Assembly (NCBI GenBank): GCA_022447205.1
Contig: JAKVBQ010000007.1
Coordinates: 55,048 to 119,047, forward strand
Direction of reading: 5' to 3'
DNA: 64,000 nucleotides
Origin: Phycisphaerales bacterium
GTDB lineage: Bacteria > Planctomycetota > Phycisphaerae > Phycisphaerales > SM1A02
Positions 56,879 through 64,000 of the stretch are shown in pieces; position 1 is the first letter of the stretch; every line of letters begins with the position of its first letter. The position numbers and the translations under genes are program-made. The notes below the pieces were generated by a model. The model was given only the letters and a program-made list of their open reading frames with translations, did no database searches and was not told the DNA's origin.

Positions 56879-58939
56879 ATGCAGACGAGATATCGATGGC
56901 TCCTGGTCCTCCTCGGGACGGCACTCCTCCCGGGAACGAACAACCTGCTGGGGCAGGACGGCCCTTCCGATCGCGAAGGGATCGGAGCGTTCCCATACAC
57001 CGATGACGGCTCGCCGGGCGTGACCTTCCGCACCTGGGCCCCCAATGCAGACAGCGTCAACGTCGCAGGACCGTTCAACTTCTGGAACAGCACCAACCGA
57101 CCGCTCTTCGACGAGGGGAACGGCTACTGGTCGGTGGACGTCCCGTTCGTGCAGGCGGGCTCCCTGTATCAGTTCGTGATCCGCAACGACGGCCAGGAAC
57201 TCTGGCGCAATGATCCCTGTGCCTTCGACGTGACCAACTCGGCGGGAACATCGCGGGTGTACGACCCCGATGCGTACCAGTGGCAGACGGGCGAATTCGA
57301 GGCCCCCACCTGGAATGATCTCGTGATCTACGAGCTGCACCTCGGCACATTCGGGCCCGAGGCCGGCGCCCCCGCGAACGGAACGCTGCAGATGGCGATC
57401 GACAGGCTCGACTACCTCGAGGATCTCGGCATCACGGCGATCGAACTGATGCCGGTCATGGAGTTCCCCGGGGATCGATCCTGGGGCTACAACCCGTCCC
57501 ACATCTACGCCGTCGAATCCAGTCACGGCAGCGAGGACGATCTCAAGCGGTTCGTGGACGAGGCCCACCAGCGAGGCATCGCCGTGCTCTGCGACCTGGT
57601 GTACAGCCACCTTGGCCCGAACGACATCCCCACCTGGCAGTACGACGGCTGGAACGAGAACGGCCGGGGCGGGATCTACTTCTACAACGACGACCGAGCG
57701 AACACGCCCTGGGGCGACACCCGACCGGACTTCGGCCGGGAAGAGGTCCGGAACTGGCTCAAGTCGAACATCGACTACTGGCTCGATGAGTTTCGTTTCG
57801 ACGGCATCCGAATGGACGGCACCAAGTACATCAGGTACGCGGAACCGCCGAACTGGTCGCTTCCCGAAGGCTGGAGCTTCCTCCAGTGGGTCAACAACGA
57901 GGGCGACGCGAACCATACCGGCAAGATCTTCATCGCCGAGGACATGGACCGGAACGACTGGATCACCCGGCCGACCTCCAGCGGAGGTGCGGGCTTCGAT
58001 TCCCAGTGGGACCCCGGTTTCTTCTGGCCGATCCGACTCGCGGTCGAGACCCCCTTCGACCAGGACCGGGACATGTGGCAGGTCAGGGACGCGATCGCCA
58101 ACGTCTACAACGGCATCCACACCAACCGGGTGATCTACACCGAAAGCCATGACGAAGTCGCCAACGGAAGCTCCCGGGTGCCCGAGGAGATCTGGCCCGG
58201 CAACGCGGACAGCTGGTTCTCGAAGAAGCGGTCCACGCTCGCCGGCGCGCTGGTCTTCACCTCCCCCGGCATACCGATGATGTTCCAGGGTCAGGAACTG
58301 CTCGAGGACGAGTGGTTCCGCGACGAGGTCTCCCAGGATTGGAACCGGCTTCAGGAATTCGCCGGGATCCACCGCCTCTACAGGCGCCTCATCGAGCTCA
58401 GGACCAACCGGACCGGCGCGACGCAGGGACTTCGTGGGGCGAACACCAACGTCTTCCACGTCAACAACGACGACAAGATGATCGCCTTCCATCGCTGGGA
58501 CCAGGGCGGCCCCGGTGATGACGTGGTGGTCATGGCCAACTTCTCGAACACCACCTGGGAGGACTACCGCATCGGACTCCCCCAGGGGGGCGACTGGAAG
58601 CTGCTGTTCAATTCCGATGCCGACGAGTACGACCCTGACTTCGACAACGTGCCCGGCTACGACGTGTACGGAGAGGAAACCCCGTATGACGGACTCAGCC
58701 ACAGTGCGGTGGTCCCGATCGGGCCCTACTCGGTGCTGATCTACACGCAGGGCGAGGAGATTCCCCAGGGCATTCCCGGCGACTACGACGGCAATGGGGC
58801 CGTCGACGGAGCCGATCTGACGGTCCTGCTCGGGGCGTGGAACGCCATCGACCCGACGATCGATCTCGATGGCGACAACAGGATCACCGGATCGGACCTG
58901 GCGATCCTCCTGGGCAACTGGTCGACCGACGAGGGTTGA
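56879..58939 (+). CDS. Secreted GH13 alpha-glucan enzyme with dockerin-like tail
   Basis: 686 residues. Signal MQTRYRWLLVLLGTALLPGT. A CBM48-like N-terminal domain (about 45-115; FRTWAPNADSVNVAGPFNFW) is followed by a GH13 barrel: ELMPVMEFPGDRSWGYNPSH, region I DLVYSH, nucleophile Asp313 in FDGIRMDGTKY, acid Glu354 in IFIAEDMD, and region IV TESHDEV. Domain order and ESHDE resemble glycogen branching enzymes and trehalohydrolases, but secretion is unusual for either. The C-terminus has two dockerin-like motifs. The substrate is probably an extracellular alpha-glucan. Confidence 0.88.
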   Translation: MQTRYRWLLVLLGTALLPGTNNLLGQDGPSDREGIGAFPYTDDGSPGVTFRTWAPNADSVNVAGPFNFWNSTNRPLFDEGNGYWSVDVPFVQAGSLYQFVIRNDGQELWRNDPCAFDVTNSAGTSRVYDPDAYQWQTGEFEAPTWNDLVIYELHLGTFGPEAGAPANGTLQMAIDRLDYLEDLGITAIELMPVMEFPGDRSWGYNPSHIYAVESSHGSEDDLKRFVDEAHQRGIAVLCDLVYSHLGPNDIPTWQYDGWNENGRGGIYFYNDDRANTPWGDTRPDFGREEVRNWLKSNIDYWLDEFRFDGIRMDGTKYIRYAEPPNWSLPEGWSFLQWVNNEGDANHTGKIFIAEDMDRNDWITRPTSSGGAGFDSQWDPGFFWPIRLAVETPFDQDRDMWQVRDAIANVYNGIHTNRVIYTESHDEVANGSSRVPEEIWPGNADSWFSKKRSTLAGALVFTSPGIPMMFQGQELLEDEWFRDEVSQDWNRLQEFAGIHRLYRRLIELRTNRTGATQGLRGANTNVFHVNNDDKMIAFHRWDQGGPGDDVVVMANFSNTTWEDYRIGLPQGGDWKLLFNSDADEYDPDFDNVPGYDVYGEETPYDGLSHSAVVPIGPYSVLIYTQGEEIPQGIPGDYDGNGAVDGADLTVLLGAWNAIDPTIDLDGDNRITGSDLAILLGNWSTDEG

Positions 58940-58964
58940 CCGCAAGGGGTACCCTGAACCGCAG

Positions 58965-59001
58965 GTGATGGGTATCATCACTCGATTCCGGAAGAATCGA
59001 G
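58965..59001 (+). promoter_or_regulatory. Tandem stem-loops before the PTS-IIA gene
   Basis: Two perfect hairpins abut: GTGATG-ggtat-CATCAC (58965-58981) and CTCGATTC-cggaa-GAATCGAG (58981-59001). The second has the ribosome-binding GGAAG in its loop and stem edge and ends four bases before ATG 59006. Folding would be expected to affect initiation at that gene. Confidence 0.4.
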
Positions 59002-59005
59002 CACC

Positions 59006-59485
59006 ATGAACGCACACTCCACAGAAGCGAAGACCATCCTGGACATCCTCCCGAGCGAGGCCATCAAGGCGCCGTTCGATGTCTCCTCGAAGCAGGAGGC
59101 GATCGACGGCCTCATCGACCTGCTCGCGGACATCGGACATGTCGGCAATTCGGAGGAGATGAAGCGGGTGGTCTGGGAGCGCGAGAACCAACGATCCACC
59201 GGGATCGGCGAGGGCATCGCCATTCCACATGGCAAGAGTTCCGACATCAACAGGCTCCTCCTCGCCATAGGGATCCCGAGCCGTCCGATCGACTTCGATT
59301 CGATCGACGGGAAGCCGGTCGAGTTCATCGCCCTGCTCATTTCCCCGACGGACAAGATTGCCGAGCACATCCAGGCCCTGGGCCGGATCAGTCGACTCCT
59401 CAACGACGCGGACTTCAGGGCGACGGCCTGTCGAGCCAGCAGCCCGGACGAACTCTACATGCACATCAAGGCACTCCAGGACTGA
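59006..59485 (+). CDS. Stand-alone PTS IIA (fructose/PtsN-type) domain protein
   Basis: 159 residues. The phospho-acceptor is His75 in STGIGEGIAIPHGKS. EAIDGLIDLLADIG at the N-terminus and KIAEHIQALGRISRLLNDAD complete the EIIA type-2 fold. No EI, HPr or membrane EII genes are in the window, so a regulatory (PtsN-like) role is more likely than sugar transport. Close upstream of the hypoxanthine phosphoribosyltransferase. Confidence 0.9.
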   Translation: MNAHSTEAKTILDILPSEAIKAPFDVSSKQEAIDGLIDLLADIGHVGNSEEMKRVVWERENQRSTGIGEGIAIPHGKSSDINRLLLAIGIPSRPIDFDSIDGKPVEFIALLISPTDKIAEHIQALGRISRLLNDADFRATACRASSPDELYMHIKALQD

Positions 59486-59538
59486 ACGAGATCCTCGGAG
59501 GGGTGCCTTCGAAACGCGAAGATCCAGAGCCAAGCCAC

Positions 59539-60111
59539 ATGAACAGCAACGAGTACCCCGAAGGCATCAAGGTCCTGATCGACGAGGAACGGATCGCCGA
59601 GCGAGTCGCTCGACTTGCAAAGCAGCTTGAAGAGGATCTCGACGCGTTGCAGGGACCGGTCACCCTCGTTCCGGTCATGACGGGTTCGATGCTGTTCACA
59701 TCGGATCTGATCCGTCATCTCCAGCGACCACTCAGGATCGCACCGGTGACCGTGCAGAGCTACCCCGGTTCGAGCACGCGCAGCCGTGGAGCACGGCTGC
59801 AGACCCCGATCCCCGATGCGTTGAAGGACACGCATGTCGTGATCATCGACGACATCCTCGATTCCGGCGGAACCCTCGCGGTGCTCCGCCGACTGATGAA
59901 GGCGGTGGGCCCCGCATCGGTCCGGGCATGCGTGCTGCTGCGCAAGAACGTGGAGCACGACATCACCGCGATCTGCGAATACACGGGCTTCGACATTCCC
60001 GACAGGTTCGTGGTCGGCTACGGACTCGACTACGACGGGCTGTACCGCAACCTGCCGTTCATCGGCACCCTGCCGGAACACCTCATCGGGGTGGAGGATG
60101 CCGAGGCATGA
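59539..60111 (+). CDS. hpt: Hypoxanthine(-guanine) phosphoribosyltransferase
   Basis: 190 residues from ATG 59539. The PRPP-binding loop VVIIDDILDSGGTL, the flexible-loop region and VVGYGLDYDGLYRNLPFIGT at the C-terminus are typical. It salvages hypoxanthine and guanine to IMP and GMP. GTG 59503 would add 12 residues but its ribosome site is only one base away. The stop overlaps the next gene by ATGA. Confidence 0.93.
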   Translation: MNSNEYPEGIKVLIDEERIAERVARLAKQLEEDLDALQGPVTLVPVMTGSMLFTSDLIRHLQRPLRIAPVTVQSYPGSSTRSRGARLQTPIPDALKDTHVVIIDDILDSGGTLAVLRRLMKAVGPASVRACVLLRKNVEHDITAICEYTGFDIPDRFVVGYGLDYDGLYRNLPFIGTLPEHLIGVEDAEA

Positions 60112-60692
60112 ACGACCGAGGGACCCACATGGCATCGGAAGCCTCGGGCGAACTCACTGATTCGACTCCGGTGATCCCGTCGTTGTCGGTCCAGAAGGTT
60201 CTCCAGGACGACGAGACCGTGCTGATGGTCCTTCGTCCGAGTCCATGGTTCGTCGTCATCGACGGTGCGGGTGTCTACCTGCTGATCCTGCTTGGCAGTC
60301 TTTTCTGCGCATGGCTCGGGCACAAGACATGGTCGCCGGTCGCCATTCCGGAATCACAGATCTTTCCTGCCTGTGCAAGCCTGCTCATGATCCGCCTGAT
60401 CTGGAAGATCATCGACTGGGCGAACCGCATCTACGTCCTCACCGATCGCAGGGTGCTCCGTCGACGAGGCGTGATCATGCTGTCGATCATCGAGATGCCA
60501 CTGCGGCGCATGCAGCATTCCGCGATCTATGCACGAGTGCTCGAACGGTCACTCGCACTGGGCACGATCGGTTTCGCAAGCGCGGGCAGCAGCGGGTTCG
60601 AAGTGGTCTGGGAGATGGTCTCGGACCCGGTGGACGTCCACCACAAGGTCCTCGAGGCCGTGGAGCGATACGGCCAGGGGCCGTCGACCTGA
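60108..60692 (+). CDS. Bacterial PH-domain membrane protein
   Basis: 194 residues. Two membrane helices (about 42-60, WFVVIDGAGVYLLILLGSLF; about 80-98) are followed by a bPH2-type domain: YVLTDRRVLRRRGVIMLSII, then EMPLRRMQHSAIYARVLERS, and LGTIGFASAG. Such proteins sit in the inner membrane; function is mostly unknown. An alternative start is ATG 60129. Overlaps hpt by four bases. Confidence 0.82.
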   Translation: MNDRGTHMASEASGELTDSTPVIPSLSVQKVLQDDETVLMVLRPSPWFVVIDGAGVYLLILLGSLFCAWLGHKTWSPVAIPESQIFPACASLLMIRLIWKIIDWANRIYVLTDRRVLRRRGVIMLSIIEMPLRRMQHSAIYARVLERSLALGTIGFASAGSSGFEVVWEMVSDPVDVHHKVLEAVERYGQGPST

Positions 60693-60693
60693 C

Positions 60694-61647
60694 TCAGGGC
60701 GACGAGGCGATTCGCGCCAGGCCCTCGGAAAGCGTGGTCGTCCCCCGGAACTCCACGTCATCGGATGCAAGCGCGACATCGAGATGCACATGTGAGACGG
60801 GCGCACCAAGGACCTTGAACTCCACAAGGACCGGAAGATCCCCCACCCCGCCGATGAGTGCCTGCCCGGTCTCCTTGACGGCGGGACGTCGGACGTCCAG
60901 TCCGTGGAGCAGTCCGGAACTGATCGACATCGAGACGAAGACCACGGCGGTCGCGACCAGGAGCGTCGTGCACGTGAGGGCTCGTCCCCAGCGCGGAAGT
61001 CCGAGACGGAAGGCAAGAATCGACCAGAGGACGAGCGACAGGAAGGCGAAGACATCGATTCCGGAAATCAGTTCGAGCCGCTCTCTCCAATCGCCAAGCT
61101 CCGCAGGAATGGCAGGCAGCGCGGAGACGACATCGACTCGCCAGGCCAGAACCGACCAGATGATCCCTGCGACGGCGATGGCCATCGCGAAGACGGCACC
61201 CGTGGTGGCGAGGGCTCGCGAACCTGCGTCGGGCAGTGGTGCACCGGGAACACGAGGCCGAGCGAGGGCGAGGAGTGCGGCGGGAACCCCCACGAAAAAC
61301 GGGCCGAGCAAGGGCAGGAGGATCATGTCCTCGCCCGAACGAAGGATCGAACTCGGCATGGCGGAAACCATTGCGATGCCTTCGACGAACGCCGATGGGA
61401 CATCCGTTGCGCGACGAGGCAGGCCGAGCCCGTCCTCGAAGCCGAGTGTTCCGCCGATCGCACCGAGGGCGGCAAGCACGGCGGTCAGGGCAAGCGCAAG
61501 GAAACAGGTGAGGACGATGCAACGCAACAGGTGATCCCGGTCGGCTTCCTGGGCGACCTGCTTCACGGGCTGCCGAACGAAGACGACCTTCGTCCGATCG
61601 GAGTCACTCTTTCTGCCGGGGCGAGGTCGTGCGAGTTGCTTGGTCAT
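60694..61647 (-). CDS. Polytopic membrane protein of unknown function
   Basis: 317 residues from ATG 61647, which has GGAAGG upstream. After a basic N-terminus (KQLARPRPGRKSDSDRTKVV) come about five membrane helices (LTCFLALALTAVLAALGAIG; ILLPLLGPFFVGVPAALLAL; AVFAMAIAVAGIIWSVLAWR; VFAFLSLVLWSILAFRLGLP) and a soluble C-terminal part (GGVGDLPVLVEFKVLGAPVS). No family recognised. Converges with the PH-domain gene at the stop codons. Confidence 0.65.
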   Translation of the reverse strand: MTKQLARPRPGRKSDSDRTKVVFVRQPVKQVAQEADRDHLLRCIVLTCFLALALTAVLAALGAIGGTLGFEDGLGLPRRATDVPSAFVEGIAMVSAMPSSILRSGEDMILLPLLGPFFVGVPAALLALARPRVPGAPLPDAGSRALATTGAVFAMAIAVAGIIWSVLAWRVDVVSALPAIPAELGDWRERLELISGIDVFAFLSLVLWSILAFRLGLPRWGRALTCTTLLVATAVVFVSMSISSGLLHGLDVRRPAVKETGQALIGGVGDLPVLVEFKVLGAPVSHVHLDVALASDDVEFRGTTTLSEGLARIASSP

Positions 61648-61690
61648 GAGAAGCCTTCCCTCTGCACTCGGCAGAGTGCACTCGCGAACA

Positions 61691-62674
61691 TCAGGATCCG
61701 ACCGATCCCGCCCAGGGGAGGGATGCCCGGGGGTCGGGCAGGAGGTCGTGCAGGGCATCGACCGCCTGCCTTCCTTCATCGGACAGATCGGAGGGGGCGG
61801 TTATCGAGATCACGGCAAAGAAATCACCTTGGGCACCCTTGGCATCCTCGATGCCCTTGCCTCCCACCCTGAGTTTCGCCCCACTGGAGGTCCCTGCCGG
61901 CACCCGGACGGCCACAGAGCCCTTCAGGAGGGGGAGCTCCACGGATGCGCCGACCGCGGCCTCGGCGATCGAGATCGGCACGTCCAGGAGCAGATCCAGC
62001 CCGTCCCGCCTGAACCAGGGGTGGGCGGCGATCCTGACCTTCAACCGCAGGTCCCCGGGATCACCACCGGCGGCACCGGGGTGGCCCTTGCCGCGAACCC
62101 GCAGGGTCGACCCGGAGGCGATCCCGGCCGGCACCTTGACCTCGATCGACTGCACGGTCCCATCCGCATCGGCGAGACGAATGGTCTCGACACCGCCGAG
62201 CGCAGCAGTCATGAAGGGAACGGTGATCTCATGCTCGAGATCCGCCCCCTTGCGTGGACGCGGGCCGGCCTGTCGTCCGCGACCGGAGAAGCCTCCGAAG
62301 TCGTGACCACCGAAGCCCCCCTGTCCGGCACCCTGAAACCCGCCTTGCCCACCACCACGGAAGAAGTCCCCGAAGATGCTGTCGAAGGTCTCGGGATCGA
62401 CGTCACTCCAGGAGCCGCCCGCGGAAGAGGGACCACCGGCAGGTCCGGAGGCCCCCATGCCCGCATGACCGAAACGGTCGTATCTCGAACGCTTCTCCTC
62501 GTCGGACAGAACGTCGTAGGCTTCCTGGACCTCGGAGAATCGCTCCGACGCATCGCTCTCCTTGTTGATGTCCGGGTGGTACTTCCGAGCCATCTTCCGG
62601 TGGGCGGAACGAATCTCGTCGGGGCTTGCGCCCTTCGAGATGCCGAGAACTTCGTAGTAGTCGCGCTTGCTCAT
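61691..62674 (-). CDS. DnaJ/CbpA-like co-chaperone without zinc fingers
   Basis: 327 residues from ATG 62674. The J domain has the HPD motif ([11 protein letters not shown]), then a Gly/Phe-rich linker (about 95-145) and the C-terminal substrate-binding beta domains ([40 protein letters not shown]). The four CxxCxGxG zinc repeats of DnaJ are absent, so this is the CbpA class. It should stimulate a DnaK partner not encoded here. Same strand as the downstream membrane-protein gene with about 43 bases between. Confidence 0.9.
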   Translation of the reverse strand: MSKRDYYEVLGISKGASPDEIRSAHRKMARKYHPDINKESDASERFSEVQEAYDVLSDEEKRSRYDRFGHAGMGASGPAGGPSSAGGSWSDVDPETFDSIFGDFFRGGGQGGFQGAGQGGFGGHDFGGFSGRGRQAGPRPRKGADLEHEITVPFMTAALGGVETIRLADADGTVQSIEVKVPAGIASGSTLRVRGKGHPGAAGGDPGDLRLKVRIAAHPWFRRDGLDLLLDVPISIAEAAVGASVELPLLKGSVAVRVPAGTSSGAKLRVGGKGIEDAKGAQGDFFAVISITAPSDLSDEGRQAVDALHDLLPDPRASLPWAGSVGS

Positions 62675-62813
62675 GATGCCTGAGGAGGAGTCGTGAATGG
62701 TCCTGCCCTGAAGTATACGGACGCAACCCCCATCGCACCGAAGTAGTTGAGAGTGGTTATCAGGTTGTTTCCGGTCGACTCCGGTCCCAGCCACCCCCTA
62801 CCATGGATGTGGA

Positions 62814-64000
62814 ATGCCCCCCGAGGACGAAACAACGCAGATCAGCCTTCCCGTGATGGGCAGCGACATTGCTGCCGACACTCCGCGGATCGCCAAGAGC
62901 CGCATGTCACGGATCCGGTTCGGCGTGCTGATCACGGTCCAGCTGCTGATCATCGCCCATGTCATCCAGTGGCTGGTCATGGGCACGACGATCGCCCCGA
63001 TCGAGCCGTCGGAATCGATGGAAACCGTCAAGTACGGGGTGATCACGGCGGGCTTCATCTTCTTCTGCGTGGCGCTCCTCTCCACCGCGATCCTCGGACG
63101 CTGGTTCTGCGGGTGGGGCTGCCACGTGCTCCTGCTCCAGGATGGAAGCGCCAAGCTGCTGGGGAGACTCGGCATCAAGCCGAAACCGTTCCGCTCCCGG
63201 CTCCTGATGCTGGTGCCGTTGATCCTCGCGCTCTACATGTTCGTGTGGCCGCTCTTCTACAGGTTCGTGATCGCACCGATATTCGGACCGGAACTGATCT
63301 GGCCAGGATTCACTCTGCACCTGACGACCACGACCTTCTGGCAGACCTTCCCCGGACTGATGGTCGCGATCCCCTTCCTGCTTGTCTGCGGCTTCCTCGT
63401 CGTCTACCTCCTGGGGATGAAGGGGTACTGCACCTACGGGTGTCCCTATGGAGGCTTCTTCGCGCCACTCGACACGCTTGCCACCGGGAGCATCAGGGTC
63501 AACGACGACTGCGAACACTGCGGACACTGCACCGCGGTGTGCACGAGCAACGTCCGGGTGCACGAGGAGGTTCGGGACTTCGGGATGGTCGTCGATCCGG
63601 GCTGCATGAAATGCATGGACTGCGTGAGCGTCTGCCCGAACGACGCACTCTCCTTCGGTTTCGGCAAGCCGACCGCATTCAAGGGCGCCGGAGTCGGACC
63701 CAGGAGGAAATGGGACCTCACCTGGCCGGAAGAGATCGGTTTCGGCCTCCTGGCACTGGTCTGCTTCCTCAGCGTGCGTGGCGCCTACGGGCTCATTCCC
63801 CTGCTCTTCGCCAGCGGCATCACCGTCGTCATGGTCTTCATCTGCTGGAAGGCATGGTGCTGCCTGAAGATCGAGAACGTCAGGTTCCATTCCTGGCAGC
63901 TGAAGAAGGGCGGCAGGCTTCGTCCCGCCGGAATGACGCTGCTCGGTGGCACCACCATCCTCCTGCTCCTGATGCTGCATACGGGCGTGGTGACCTTCGC
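62814..64000 (+). CDS. Polyferredoxin-type membrane protein, truncated by window end
   Basis: At least 395 residues; no stop before position 64000. Membrane helices alternate with iron-sulfur motifs: FCGWGCH near residue 100, CTYGCPYGGFFAP, two [4Fe-4S] clusters in a loop (CEHCGHCTAVC and CMKCMDCVSVCP), then more helices. This is the NapH/CcoG/NosR-like arrangement and implies an electron-transfer or oxidase-assembly role. ATG 62814 is the only start in frame with a normal N-terminus; other ATGs nearby are out of frame. Divergent from the DnaJ-like gene. Confidence 0.85.
   Translation, partial: MPPEDETTQISLPVMGSDIAADTPRIAKSRMSRIRFGVLITVQLLIIAHVIQWLVMGTTIAPIEPSESMETVKYGVITAGFIFFCVALLSTAILGRWFCGWGCHVLLLQDGSAKLLGRLGIKPKPFRSRLLMLVPLILALYMFVWPLFYRFVIAPIFGPELIWPGFTLHLTTTTFWQTFPGLMVAIPFLLVCGFLVVYLLGMKGYCTYGCPYGGFFAPLDTLATGSIRVNDDCEHCGHCTAVCTSNVRVHEEVRDFGMVVDPGCMKCMDCVSVCPNDALSFGFGKPTAFKGAGVGPRRKWDLTWPEEIGFGLLALVCFLSVRGAYGLIPLLFASGITVVMVFICWKAWCCLKIENVRFHSWQLKKGGRLRPAGMTLLGGTTILLLLMLHTGVVTF

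Noticed and set aside
56777..59533. 918-codon minus-strand frame.
   Set aside because: It lies antisense to the GH13 and PTS-IIA genes; it is a by-product of high GC third positions and shows no domain.

Overview
The window reads as ordinary chromosome from a high-GC planctomycete, most likely of the Phycisphaerae type. The taxon is inferred from gene content and was not checked by database search. The clues are four secreted proteins ending in dockerin-like GADLTxLLGxWG repeats, an ECF sigma factor overlapping a Ser/Thr kinase-TPR gene, a planctomycete-style large ECF-like sigma factor, a TatC with a large inter-helix insertion, and an alternative complex III (ACIII) operon joined to a caa3-type oxidase. 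I see no rRNA, tRNA, insertion sequence, integrase, CRISPR array or recognisable defence island. The only stable RNA I can support is a tmRNA.

Layout. 1-2306 (+): serA (cut by the window edge) and serC, serine biosynthesis. 2328-4889 (-): a DUF1579 exported protein, then a fructosamine-kinase-like gene coupled to a low-molecular-weight phosphatase (probable glycation repair). 5139-5487 (+): ssrA (tmRNA), followed by a strong hairpin. 5925-7198 (+): an ECF-like sigma factor coupled to a small unknown gene. 7208-12322 (-): a complete tripartite efflux operon (adaptor, ATPase, MacB-like permease, TolC-like channel). 12484-14424 (-): a large secreted protein with a possible attenuator leader. 14809-16245 (-): clpS and a zinc-less quinone oxidoreductase-type gene. 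16348-19488 (+): a DUF1573 lipoprotein coupled to an exported toroid-repeat protein, then a small lipoprotein.

19521-37863 is a respiratory super-cluster. Heme A synthase ctaA (-) is divergent from heme O synthase ctaB (+), which is coupled to a DUF3179 gene. A 13-gene minus-strand operon then runs actA-actB-actC-actD-actE-actF-small TM protein-sco-ctaC-ctaD-coxIII-coxIV-second coxIII. It encodes quinol to cytochrome c to oxygen electron transfer, copper delivery, and an A2-type (YSHPAVY) oxidase whose subunit II carries a fused cytochrome c. Several subunits have His/Asp-rich tails.

38218-49352 holds an APC transporter fused to PTS-IIA and TrkA-C-like domains, the ECF sigma/kinase pair, tatD, tatC, tadA, a HAD hydrolase, truD and a bifunctional-nuclease-family gene. 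49457-58939 holds a secreted subtilase, metK with a readable promoter, an RsmB-type methyltransferase, an unknown gene, a secreted protein with a duplicated domain, and a secreted GH13 enzyme. 59006-64000 holds a stand-alone PTS-IIA, a hypoxanthine phosphoribosyltransferase, a PH-domain membrane protein, an unknown membrane protein, a CbpA-like DnaJ protein, and a polyferredoxin membrane protein cut by the window end.

The most integrated system here is the ACIII-caa3 cluster. The least described items are the tail and insertion features in that cluster, the small genes embedded in operons, the duplicated secreted domain, and three candidate RNA leader structures. I found no clearly new multi-gene system; the novelty here is at the level of individual proteins and leaders.
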